The translations under genes and the position numbers were made by a program. Of a stretch of DNA of 48,773 nt, positions 1 to 11,400 are shown piece by piece (within the stretch, counting starts at the first letter, position 1; each line of letters begins with the position of its first letter). The DNA is from Reticulitermes lucifugus (taxonomy: Eukaryota > Arthropoda > Insecta > Blattodea > Rhinotermitidae). The stretch covers positions 7,276 through 56,048 of the forward strand of contig JAKCWW010002542.1 in NCBI GenBank assembly GCA_026260175.1, given 5' to 3'. The notes beneath the pieces were generated by a model. The model made no database searches, was not told the DNA's origin, and worked only from the letters and a program-made list of their open reading frames with translations.

Positions 1-93
1 TGGAAATTGAAAGAGGAAGCACTAGATCGCACCCTGTGGAGAACTCGCTTTGGAAGGGGCTACAGACCTGTCGTTAGACAGACTACAGAATGA
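1..93 (+). mobile_element. C-terminal tail of a LINE-like reverse transcriptase ORF
   Basis: Frame 1 is open from the window edge to a TGA at 91-93 and reads WKLKEEALDRTLWRTRFGRG and so on. An 'EALDR..WR' ending is typical of the end of non-LTR retrotransposon polyproteins (known from the family; no search was run). The rest lies outside the window or is lost. It lies in what should be an intron of the selenoprotein H gene, on the opposite strand. Confidence 0.45.
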
Positions 94-314
94 ATGAATG
101 TACATTATATGGGCAACTTGGATATGGCTTACAGTGCCAACCCCAGAGCTCCTTTTTACTTTAGTGCTAAAGAAAATTCATGAAACACAAGTCATAATGG
201 ACCACCTAATAATATGAATATAAAGTCATTTGTTGTTGGCATAAGTGACTTTCTTCATTTCCTTCACTTGTGTCCCTCACCTCAGGGCTCTCACCACACA
301 TTCTTCAATGCTTA

Positions 315-427
315 TTAACCCTTTGGCACCAGAATCAAATGCCCACAGTAATTTGCAGAAGACCAGTTTAAATGGGGGCTGCAAATAAGCAGATATCATT
401 ATGTAACATTTGGTGCCAAAGGGTTAA
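315..427. mobile_element. piggyBac-type MITE with TTAA target duplication
   Basis: TTAA at 315-318 and 424-427 flanks a 105-bp body. The body's first 13 bases, CCCTTTGGCACCA, are perfectly inverted at its end (411-423). TTAA duplication plus a TIR starting CCCTTTG is characteristic of piggyBac superfamily elements. The interior has no ORF, so it is a non-autonomous copy in the selenoprotein H intron. Confidence 0.75.
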
Positions 428-1264
428 GCCATGACACATTATCTGGAGCAACAAAATCTTCAAAACTACACTTCAAGTTCATACATTGTTACAACAGCTC
501 TATGGTACTTATAAAGCATGAAAACTTTATACATGGAAAAATTTAATATTATTCATATGGGACTTTTGGAGAGGACTTAAAAAATCTAACTTCTTACATA
601 AGAAAACCTTGTATCTGGAACTTATCCAGGAAACACTGTAATATCTACATCCATGCCAAATAACAAGAGAACATATCCTCTGATAAGAATCCACAAAGAA
701 AAAAATGGATTTGCTGACCTCATCCTGTACATGGCAAACTTTCTACTGAACTCCCTCTCAAGGACTTCATAAAAAAATACACTCAGGTCAAGAAAAGAAT
801 GAACAAACGTTGCTTGGGTTCAAGTCAGCCACTTTCTCCACCACCTTACCTATATTGCAAACCCCTCAACTGAAAGCTCAAGCTCTCTTCCCTGCCTTAG
901 AACATAAACATTAAATTTATTTCATTGTCACTGTTGCTGCCAGTTACTTTAATATATATAAAGTGCATAATAAATATTATAATTATCCTACTTTAATAAA
1001 ACAAATTTGTCCAAGAAAATTCACATCACACCCAGATATCCCAATAAAAACCAAGAATGCAGCAACAGTGCCTGCAGATGACACGAAGGCCAGAATACAA
1101 GTGATAATCGGTAGAAGAGAAAGCAAGTAGAAGGGAGACAGCTGCTAGGCAGCTGGTTGGGGGCATATATCTCGTTTCTTTCCTTGACCAACTTCAGTAC
1201 ATGAAATCGCCTTTAAATCACTAAATAATTACTGTAAAATGTTTTAACAGCTTAATACTCATAC
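428..1264 (-). other. Selenoprotein H intron, no further exon recognised
   Basis: This follows the GTATGA donor of the second coding exon. I looked on the minus strand for the expected last ~30 codons of the protein (a Lys/Pro-rich stretch ending in a KFP-like motif) and for a SECIS-like AUGA...AA...GA core, and found neither. The last exon and 3' UTR are therefore probably left of the window. The stretch is AT-rich with no recognisable gene. Confidence 0.5.
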
Positions 1265-2187
1265 CTGTACCATCACTTTTGGTGAGAACAAATTCAAAGG
1301 CTCCTTTTCTAGGTACTTTGGAATTCAATGTAAGTTCAATATTAGGCCACAGAGATCTTAAAGCATCACTCAGCTCTACGGCCCGACGGCGGAAAACTTG
1401 TCAAGATTTACTGAAAACACAACAAATATATTAAAATAACAACTTGAAACATCTGCCAGCATTACGTAATTTATACCAATTGCGTTACTTACCAATGCTC
1501 AACAGTAACTCTAAGTTCTTTTGCATCATAACCAGCATCCTTGTCAGCATTTTGGTCACTGCCACCATTTTCTGTGAGACCATCGCCGCTCTCTGTCACT
1601 TCTTTGCCCTTAGAGACATTCTTCTGCTGCCGTACTTTACGGTTTGGTTTAGTCTCACTACTGTCTTTAGTTTTGGATCGACCTCGAGACTTTTTAACAG
1701 CAGGTTCTGCATCTTCACTCTCCACCTTTTTTTCAGCGACCTTTCTTCCTCTTCCCTTACCCGGTTTTTGCTCTTTCTCACCAGCGTCCTCAACCACATT
1801 TGTAGCTTTTTTCGTGGCTCGCATGGCCCCCTTGCGCTGCGACTCCTGTGTCTCAGTACCTGCATCCATCGGCTTTTCGGCTTCAGTTTTTTTCGATGCC
1901 TGTCCTCGCTTAGATACAGTTGCAGTGGCTTCCCCGCCACCTTCATCTTTCGAAACTCCTTCATTTTCATGAGTTTCCGGATCGCCCTTATTCTTTCTGC
2001 CCCTTCCCGGTTTCTTCACCGGTGCTTCCGATTGTTCAGCTTCTTCTGAAACAGCTTTTACTTTTGGCACCCTGCCTTTCTTTTTAACCGGTTGTTTTTC
2101 AATTTCCTGCTCTTCTGCATTGCTCTCAATTTCTTCTAATTCCTTAGGAACTTTAGCTGCTGTCCGTTTATCTCTCTTGGCCGGCAT
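1265..2187 (-). CDS. SelH: Selenoprotein H (first two coding exons, 3' end outside window)
   Basis: Thioredoxin-fold nuclear selenoprotein thought to act in redox control and stress-gene expression (Drosophila homolog BthD). Coding exons are 1493-2187 and 1265-1410. The first ends CAT TG at a GTAAGT donor; the next starts T AAA TCT TGA after a TTTTCAG acceptor. The join reads VEHCKSUQVFRRRAVELSDA, with U being the TGA at 1401-1403. The CxxU motif and the following ALRSLWPNIELTLN and PRKGAFEFVL segments match the SelH family. Residues 1-225 are a long Lys/Glu/Ser-rich tail with several AT-hook-like GRGRK, RGRSK and GRVPK cores, which agrees with a chromatin-associated protein. Exon 2 ends in phase 1 at GTATGA; about 30 residues and the SECIS should follow outside. 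ATG 2187 is the first methionine of the open frame. Divergent from the zinc-finger gene. A conventional annotation would stop or skip at the TGA. Confidence 0.9.
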
Positions 2188-4560
2188 TATTAAAAATATA
2201 TCACCACACTACACAAACTGCTGCACGCTTCCAACACGAGAACGTACGGTATATCCGACCAAGCATCATGGGAAAGACGCGGGCTGTTTATCCACTTGTA
2301 ATTGGTCAATTCAAATCACTAGACTACGACTCAGAAACACTGCACATACTTTCCATTTGTGAAGAACATATTCTCCTCTGTACTGGAGTCGTACAGCTGC
2401 CGAAGACGTAGCTTCACAACCGTCCAAAGCAACGGGCAAAATTGTGGTTTAGTTTTAAGATAGTCGAAAGGGTAAACACACCCAACCTGTGAGACAGAGG
2501 TAGAAATGAAGATAGCGACTAAATGAACACCTGCCTGGATCGGATAATTGAATACAATTGACGTGGCTCCGAGAATATCAAATAGCCTACCATGCAGAAA
2601 TATCTCTAATAAACGGAAAGTGTTTAATGCAGAAAATAATATGAGAGACCAAAGGAACAGACTATACTTGTACGATATTAGCGTGTCAGGACCAAGAACT
2701 AAAGTGCGGTGTTCTGGGTTTTGACCTGTGTAGTCTAACATAAGCATACAGTTCTACCAAATGCCATGGTACAACATCGCACACGAGTTTTTTCTTTTCA
2801 TAAAAATTGTACCGTATTCTGCTTCTTGGAATTTCTTTCAGACGCGAAAATGTGTCGCAAATGGAAAAGAAATATCCTTGATTGTGGACATATGTGCATA
2901 AAATCTGATTTAAATTAAGAGATGAAATTGAGACGGGTGTAAATGGACAAAGAGATGAAGCCACAAGGTCACTGGTTGTGTGACTGGCGTTTTGGTTGCG
3001 ACGTAATACCGAGAGATGACTGAGGGGACCCTCCATTCGTCAACACCAGATCGAATTATAAGAAATCCATTTCCATGTCGCGACCACATATTACTCGATT
3101 GTATGAAATTATAATCGATCAGTTACTTGGCGTCGCTGGTTATATATTCCCATTTTATCAATATGCACACACTATATGTATAATTCCAAACAGTTTATTT
3201 AAAAAGCCCAGAAATTATCACATGCATAACCATGGAAAGGAAGTCATGTCCATGTAAATAGTCTACCAGGATGTGTATTCTATCACTGTCACATCTCTGA
3301 AGACAGAATCCTACATAGGCACCGCCCCAGAAACCACAAATCTCACATTGTAATTTGATACATAGTTTCTCTTATCCGTGCTTTGAATGCGCATGTTTCT
3401 TTAGGTGTTTTAGTACAACAGCGATTTCTCAATTGAATAGACCACGGATCGCGTGGTAAGTGGGTTTCTGTCATAACTTCATGGCGCGTCCTGAGGTTTC
3501 AGATGGAGGAACGGCCTCCAGATGTGGAGGGTAGCTGCGAATATATTGAATCAGCAGTAGCGAACAGCCGACAAGGGGTGGTCCTCCAATTGCATGCTGG
3601 GTGAGGTGCTAACAACTCCTCAGAATAAGAACTTATGATGTTACGAAACATCTCACAAGACCTCGGACTTGGACTGATCCATTGGTACGCAGGTGGCGGA
3701 CGCTTGTGAATGTGGTAATGAACCTTCGGGTTCCATCAAATGCGGGGAATTTCTTGACTAGATGTGGATCTATTAGCTTCTCACAACGGACTCTGCTCCA
3801 TGGAGTTCGTTACAGACCACGGATCAGAGGTAGACGATATTACCACTTTTTATCTGTGGATATAATACACATGTGAAAAGGCGTTACAGTGTCGAATGGG
3901 TTAATAGTAAACGGCGAACTGGCAAGAATTTAGTAGAAAGCTTTCGCCTGGTGGAACTCACAAAAAGCATAAACCTCCATAAAACAAGGGCAAATTATTC
4001 GATTTCGACGCATCATGCTATATTTCTTTTATGTGCAACGAATAACTCGTCACATTTAGAAGTACGCTGTTATTAAATTATACGTGATTCAATTACATCG
4101 ATAATGTAACCTTGTAACCAAAAAACACTTCCATGGTGAGGTTGCTTACTGACGGTCTACAACCTACCGACACTTACTCATGTAATGAAAACTGTAAACA
4201 CATAAATGAGCTGATAGTAGCGAAGAAGGGAAACGTAGCACCGCGCCCTACTCTCAGGTCTTGTCTTATGATTCGCATTCGTGGACCAAGAAATCACAGC
4301 AACCCACAGCGAAGAGATTCTATTTCGGTCGAAATTACAGTCTTGTTCAAGCAGAAGAAACAAAGGCAGGGTTTGTTTTATAATTCAGTCTTTGTGGTTT
4401 ATTTAACTTGTTACCGACTTCATATACTTGAGAATTAAAGCAACTGTATAAATATTCAACAAGCATTCACTCAGACGAGTTTACTCTACACTCCAATGGT
4501 CTTTTCTATCTAAAATCAGATATGTCGATGTTGCATGTCGAGTGCGACTTTCCTACCACA
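2188..4560. other. Intergenic region between divergent genes
   Basis: It separates the SelH start codon from the promoter of the zinc-finger gene. The first 150 bases must hold the SelH 5' UTR and promoter; no TATA box stands out. Apart from the repeat at 3690-3812 I see only short chance ORFs and no conserved protein. Confidence 0.5.
3690..3812 (-). repeat. 'FPAFYGT' repeat family copy
   Basis: Read on the minus strand, it runs from ACTCCATGGAGCAGAGTCC through a segment that would encode KKFPAFDGTRRFITTFTS. The same sequence recurs at 7870-8125 (head part only), 13036-13180, 26465-26592 and 29890-30030. This peptide is a frequent spurious translation of a dispersed repeat in insect genomes (from memory). 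Confidence 0.7.
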
Positions 4561-4599
4561 GATATACCAAGAAATCCTGGAGTACACTGCAGCATCCGG

Positions 4600-4690
4600 G
4601 CATGTTATATAGCACAGCGTGACGTCGTTGCTATTAGAGAATTACAATAATGGCCGATCTTGCGAGTGAGGAAGGTACGTGACGTCATAT
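4600..4690 (+). promoter_or_regulatory. Candidate promoter and first (untranslated) exon of the zinc-finger gene
   Basis: GTGACGTC at 4619 and GTGACGTCAT at 4679 contain CRE/ATF-type TGACGTCA cores 60 bp apart. Between them is AATGGCCGATCTTG, which resembles the YY1/Pho motif often seen at start sites, followed by a strong GTACGT donor after 4674. The next good acceptor (TTATAATTTTAG, ending 5378) opens the exon that holds the start codon. TSS position is inferred. Confidence 0.5.
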
Positions 4691-5403
4691 TACCAAAAAA
4701 TTTTGTTACTTTCATGTGTTCAGCTAATTACGTGATTAACAATAATATGCATATCCCCATATACTCACATTTTGGTTCTCATAAATTTGAATTGAAATAT
4801 CTGTATTTTATTAGTCCGAGTTGGCTGGAGATTCCTTATAGTGGGTGGGTATAGACTCTCTCCCGACCACTTGAGTTGAATTACGAGGGGGAGGGGTTCA
4901 TTAAATTTGTAGGCGGTTGAATGGGACTTTGTAAATGCAAATGTTTCATGTACAACACGTACAGTATATGTAATAAAGTTGAAATTTAAATCATTAATTT
5001 TCTCATCTCGTTAGGTTTTGAGTATATTAATAAGTTATGTATTGTTCCAACATTCCTTTCCCATTTATATGGAACGAAATGTGTGAGTTAGATGGTTGCA
5101 ATTCTTTTCACATGCTTTGTTACATAGCCTCGAAAACCAGTGTATAAGTCACCCGAGCTTATGCTCACGTGATTTAGCAAGTAACGTTTTTTGAAGCTGG
5201 CATTCTTCTGGGATGTGTATTGTGGTAGAAAACTACACTTCATCACATCCGAGAACACGGTAGGCGTTATAGCCATCGTCTTTAGGACCCAGTGTTTTTC
5301 GTTGCGTAAGATAAAGGGAACATTTTCCAAAAATAGGAACTTGGGATTTTTTTTTCACAATTGATTTTATAATTTTAGGTAGCCCAAGGTAATGGTAACG
5401 TAA
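4650..5403 (+). promoter_or_regulatory. Two chained upstream ORFs in the spliced leader
   Basis: If 4674 is spliced to 5379, an ATG at 4650 opens a 12-codon ORF (MADLASEEGSPR) that stops with TAA at 5390-5392. That TAA overlaps the ATG (5392-5394) of a three-codon ORF, MVT, whose TAA (5401-5403) ends one base before the main ATG at 5405. The arrangement suggests reinitiation-controlled translation, provided the TSS lies upstream of 4650. Confidence 0.45.
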
Positions 5404-5404
5404 A

Positions 5405-8400
5405 ATGGAGGATGTGGATAGGGGCTTATCCCTAGCATCACTGGATTCTGAAGATGGAAGAGACATAAAAGAAATTGCTTCTGCAAGTTCTGCAGCCACT
5501 ACAACCACCACAGGAAGAGGCATAGATGGGTCCATGGTTATTTATGTGCAGCAGAAGCAGCAAGAACTACCTGTTTCATTAACAAGTGCAGGAAGCAGTA
5601 ATTCTACAGAACAGCAGCTTGATACACTAATGCCACAAGTATGCAGCAGTTCTTGTATTATGTTTGGACCAATTTCCTAGTTCCTGAGTTAATGATGTTA
5701 GTGTATTTTAATATGTAGTATTACTGTTTAAATAATCAGTGTACTATTTAAACTTAAAAGTTACTATGTTCACAATTCAACACACCCTAAAAATTTCCTT
5801 CATATGTGTGTTTTTTGTATGAAGTGAGGGGTTTGGGTGATGCAAGCGTGAGAAAACAGGTAATAAAGCAGCAAATAAATTTATTTATTATGAGAGATTC
5901 TTAAAAGGGATGAGATGGAAAGCAGTCTTCCCTTTTACATAGGACTGTGCAAAGGAAGGAGCATTGCAAACATAGAACCAGGAAATACAATTGTGTTGCT
6001 TGGTTGCGATGTGTGAGAAACAGTAAAATAATAAAAGTTGTTGAGAAAATTAGAAATTAAATTAAATTAAAAGTCTTAGATACAAAAGTAGTTTCTAAAG
6101 GTAAAATAAAAATTATTTATGTGTACATGGATGAAATACTGCACCAGTGTCCAAATTTTGACAGATGAACATTCATTAATACTTGTGTAACGTGTGCTTT
6201 TTTTCATATTATAGTCTTCAGGGTGTTGACACCACATAATGTTAGGAAGGCTGAGAAAATAGGATGCAGAACAGTTTTTTTCATTGGCCCTGAAAAGGGT
6301 CATTCTGGATCCTGGTTTCTCAGCGTTTCTCTTTCACAGCTTGTATTGACCCAGACTGGACTGTGGCCTCTCTCCCCTTTTTGTGGTTTTGATTGGCTAC
6401 ATTCCTTGCAACAGGTGCTGGGTTAGTATAGTCATTAAAGTGACTAGGCTATGGGTTGGATGATCCGGGGTTCCATTCCTGGCATGGGCAAGGGATTTGT
6501 CTCTTCACCAAAATGTCCCGACTGCCTCTGGGGCCTACCCAGCCTCTTGTTCAGGATATCTTTCCACAGCAGTAAAGCAGCTGTGATATGAAGTTGATTG
6601 CTCACCTCCATCTGGTGCTGAGGTTAAGAATGATTGGAGCTAGTCCTCTGCTCTCCCTGTGTGCCTTCATGGTATGTATAGGGAAAAACTTATACTTTAC
6701 ATTCCTTGCAAACCATCTCTATAATTGAACCACATCCTCATCCTAATCACTTCAGCATGAATTGGACCCAATTTCTTCAATCCTGAAGTGGAGGTTTCAT
6801 GTTCCTCTGAAATCCTGATGTCACCATGTAGCACTAAATGGTGTCAAAACCCTGAAGACTACAAACAGAACAATCCTGATTATGATACACTGAAAAATTA
6901 TGCATTTTTATACATGGCAGTGGAAAGATTGAGGGTATCAGTAACTTTAACATGATTTGTAGTGGGAATTAAGTCCTTTAAATTTTAATTTGTTCACAGA
7001 ATTTAACTGACAGAGTGAATGACAATGTCACAAGTCCAGAGCAGCCCCAGCCACTTCCTGAAGAAGATATGGTAGTGAGTTTGTTAGGTTCTGTGGTGAC
7101 AAACTCTACTGGTGATGACACTTTACTTTCACAACAGCAGGCTGGAGTTGTTCATGCTGAAGATGGACAAATTCTGTGTGTCACATACATAGTAAATCCT
7201 ACCTTAGATGAAGTCACTGACACTCAGCAACCACCTGCAAGTGAAATTTCCCAGCGTATGGTTCTGCATGTAGCTGATGATGGGACTACTCTTGTGTTGC
7301 CAGCTGAGAATGTGGAAGTGGGAGGATTTGACATTGAGAGTGGGCTTGTACCTCATTTGACTGTTAATGGCATGTACACACTTGCAACAAATGACAATTT
7401 ATCTGAAGAATCATTAACTTCTCCTTTAGTTCTAACTTCTGACCTGAAAAATATAAGTAAAGAGGAAGCAAGGCTGAAAAATCGCCCATTTATTGAGATT
7501 AATGATCGCAGACGTACTGAACAGGTACGTTGATTTTGTCACTTTCTGTGACCACCATTTATCTGCCAGTGAAAGAAATAGCTTTTACTTTGAGTTCTGG
7601 AATTGAGAGTTTTTAAAACTTTTATTTTTGTGCATTAATGCTAAAGCATTAAGAAACAAGGAATAGTTTTCTTGGCATTGTGCAATGATGCAATAAACCA
7701 GCGCATACTTTCATACAATATAAAAATTATGTTTATTGTGAAATAAAAAATCAGAATAAAATCAGGAAACACATCCACTGCTCAGTTCAGAGTCTGTATC
7801 TTATAGTTTGCCTTCCAGAAACCTTACAATTGAAACACAATTTTAATGTTAGCTTATGTTTTATATGGCATGCAGCTTGGTCAGATGGTTGAATAACTCC
7901 ATGGAGCAGAGTCCTTGAGAAATTTATGCTTGCTTAGCTACTCAAATTATGTGGTGTGCACCTTGGTTGGATAATTGACAAACTCCATGGAACAGAATCC
8001 TTGAGAAGCTGATACTTGCATAGCTAGTCAAATTATATGGTGTGCAACTTGATCAGATAATTGACTTAACTCCATGGAGCAGAGTCTTTGAGAAGCTCAT
8101 ACTGGGTTAGCTAGTCAAATTCCTGTCCTTTTTATTACCATGTCCAAAAGAGCTTGCCACTGGTACCTATTGTGAGGCAAATAAATTTAGTTTACACATC
8201 CCATCCTATTTCTTTGTGGTAAATTTTAATATTATCCACCCCTCTCTGCCCCGGTCTTCCAAGTGGTCCTTCTTCAAGTTTTCTGGCCAGAAAGTCATAT
8301 GAATTTTTCTTCATTACTACTACACATGCCTAGCCCATCACATTCTCTTTGGTTTGATCATGATGATCATAATGGGTGAGAGTACAAAGTATGTACCTCC

Positions 8401-11400
8401 TGATTATGATTTCAATTTGTTATTCATGACAGTGATCCATAAGTATCACAAGTTTTGCAAGAGATGTGTAATGTAGAATGTGAAACTGCAGACACATGCA
8501 AAGAAGCAGAAAAAGGAACATAGAAGTACACAACCATGTAATCGTTTGTTTGTTTGTTTACTGGTAATGTGTGAAGTGCATTAGGTATTCTGAATGATTG
8601 TGAATGGTGAATTGAAATGTATGCAGTAGGAAGCGATTCTGTCCTATTTTGTGGCACTGTCACAACTTATGCCTGTAGGTACTGAGGGACACCATGAAAC
8701 CTCAGTCAGGATAACTGTTGTATGGGCTGTGATTTGAACCTGGCACCTCCAGAATATAAAACTGTTACAGTGTAACATTCAGTCATAGATTCTGTAGCAG
8801 ATGTGTAGACATTAAAGATTAGGAACATGTGAGCAGGTAATTGGCAGTGAGCTGCATATAGAAGAAAAGCTGGAGGTGCTGGATGCAATGCTAACTCCTG
8901 CACCAGAGCGCCCTCGTAAGAAGAAATCGGATTCTGTCACAGAGGATGGAGAAGGGAGTTACATGTGTGACCTGTGTGAGACCACGTTTCCACGCGCCAA
9001 CCAGTTCTATGGTCATTTGCACTCTCACAGTGGTGAGAGGAAGTGGGAATGTGCAATATGCCCTCACAAGGTAAGTGTAACAACAGATAACTATTACATA
9101 GTTTTTTGTGTTGCAGTTTTGAAGGTACTGAAGTTGAAAATTCATTTTGAAAATTGGTGATTGTAATGTAATTTGAAATTTTGTATAGTGAATTGTTCAT
9201 ATACAAGTTTATTTGTTACCAACTACTGCACAATAGTTATACATGCTCCTACATGTTTTGGCTGAACTACGCAGCCGTCATCAGAGAGTCATCCTCTTTA
9301 GACATAAGTGATGTGCAGCGTGTCATAGAATGGTAAAATATATGTATGTTACAGTTGTAAACACTGACTTTTTTTATAATTTACATATGATACAATCAGT
9401 ATGTTGATACATACAATTCTTTTAAGTATAAAATATAAATCTGTTTCCAAACATCTGTTTCATGATCATTTCCAATTTTGTGGGGTAGAAACCTGCAATA
9501 TATTATGCAATCAATATAAGTAATGAAAATACTGAATAATTTGAATTTACTACTTATTTTCACTTTATATTCACCGTGCATCTTTGTATAATTGATTATT
9601 TCTACCAACAAATGCACCAGGACAAGATTGTCACTATTTTCTTTATTAAAAGAATGCCCCAATACGCATTTCGGCAATATAATTGCCGAAATGCGTGTTG
9701 GGGCATTCTTGTAATAAAGAAAATAGTGACAATCTTGTCCTGGTGCATTTGTTGGTAGAAATAATCAATTACTACTTATTCGTATATAAATTGATCAAGT
9801 GTATGTCTGTACACAGCCAGGGGTATGTATAGACATACACTTGATCAGTTGTTACAAAACAGAAAGTTACATGCTTGAGGATTGTTCATCACCCAGTGAT
9901 GTATTGCTCAGCATAAACATGTAAGGTAACACAATGTATACTCAAAACAAAGCAGCAATGTGTACTGCACTTACAAAAATTAGAGGAAATCAGTCTGTAT
10001 ACTAAAGCTAATGACAGTTGGTGTCTTTTGCTTGAAATCCTGTTAGTTTAAGAATGATTTCACTGTTATGAAATGTAAACATTGCAACTGCTGTTACATT
10101 GCAGGTAGTGTTTCCAAGTCAGGCATTACTGCGTCGTCACGAGAGGGAATCTCATCTGAATTTACGACCATATACTTGTGCGGTATGTGCTGCACGTTTT
10201 GATCGTGTCTCCCAGCTTAGTTACCATCAGCGTCGCATTCATGCTGGAGAACGTGGCCATGCTTGTCAGATCTGCCATAAGGTGAGAATGAATGGTTTAC
10301 AGTGAAATTAAATCAGGGAGCACTTTTTTTTTAAATTTTGTATTACAAGTTTTAGAATGTACAACAAAAATTGCTTGTCATTCAGTAATGAAATACTGTA
10401 TTTGTCTGAATATGAGATGAGCCTTCATATAAGACTGCCCTTCACAGTCTTTGATTTTCAGGAATGTGTTTAATTACATGTGTGATTATAAGGCAACCCC
10501 TGATTTTTCAGACAAATTAAGAAAAAATTCACACCTTATATTTGAGTAAATATGGTGTAAAGACAGCTGTTAGATTTATCTACAACTGTACTGGGAAGTG
10601 TGATGATATTTTGAATTTTGTTTACCTAAGTGGTTGTGGGGGACGTGGCTTTAAATCGGCCCACTGAGTTTAGTTATGAATAACTACACTTGATTGTAGG
10701 GGGAGACAATGTACAGTAATAGTTACTGGGCACTTTGCTATTATTGTACAGCCTCTGACTACAGGAACATGTCTGATTTATTTATTTATGCTTTATTTAA
10801 TAATGTTGTTAGTAACTGAGGATATGTAATGCCAGTTAGTTAGTAAATAATAAAGATTCAGGTCAGTGGGATGTGACACCGTGTCTTTGGGTGGGTAGTT
10901 CCGAATGTTTCAAAGGATTGTAGTCCATCACTAGGGTCAAGCAGTTCAAGAATTCTTCTTGGACTTGCACAATGACAGCATCATATCCCAGAAGACTTGA
11001 ATCTTCAGTAGCATGACACTGTGAGGAACTCGAATGATGAACTGGAAAGGATGTGGATGGAGGTGGTCATAACCTAATTTGAGGTACTGTCCCAGCATTT
11101 GCTGGAGGGCTGAGGAAAACCATGAAAACCTTTTGTCAAGATAGCTGGTCTGTAGGCTGAGATGTGAATCTAAGTCCTGAATATGAATCAGATGTGCTGA
11201 CATTAGGTTGCATCCCATAAAAATGATAACATTTACACATATTTTGATGCAGTGCAGTGTCCAGAGGAATACAAGGAATAAGAACTGCCATAATATCTCA
11301 TATCATTTATTTGTTACTTTTAAGTCCAGTTGATTTGAATTCTGTTATCAAGAAACAATTTTAAAATACAAATTATTTTACAGTGTTTATAAAATTAAAA

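Noticed and set aside
1..1264. Last SelH exon and SECIS element inside the window
   Set aside because: I scanned the minus strand for a KFP-containing C-terminus and a SECIS core and found no convincing candidate; more likely outside the window.
1444..2049. Long plus-strand ORFs (up to 201 codons) opposite the first SelH exon
   Set aside because: They are antisense shadows of the Lys/Glu-rich coding exon: Leu/Phe/Ser-rich, no domain, no splice or promoter context.
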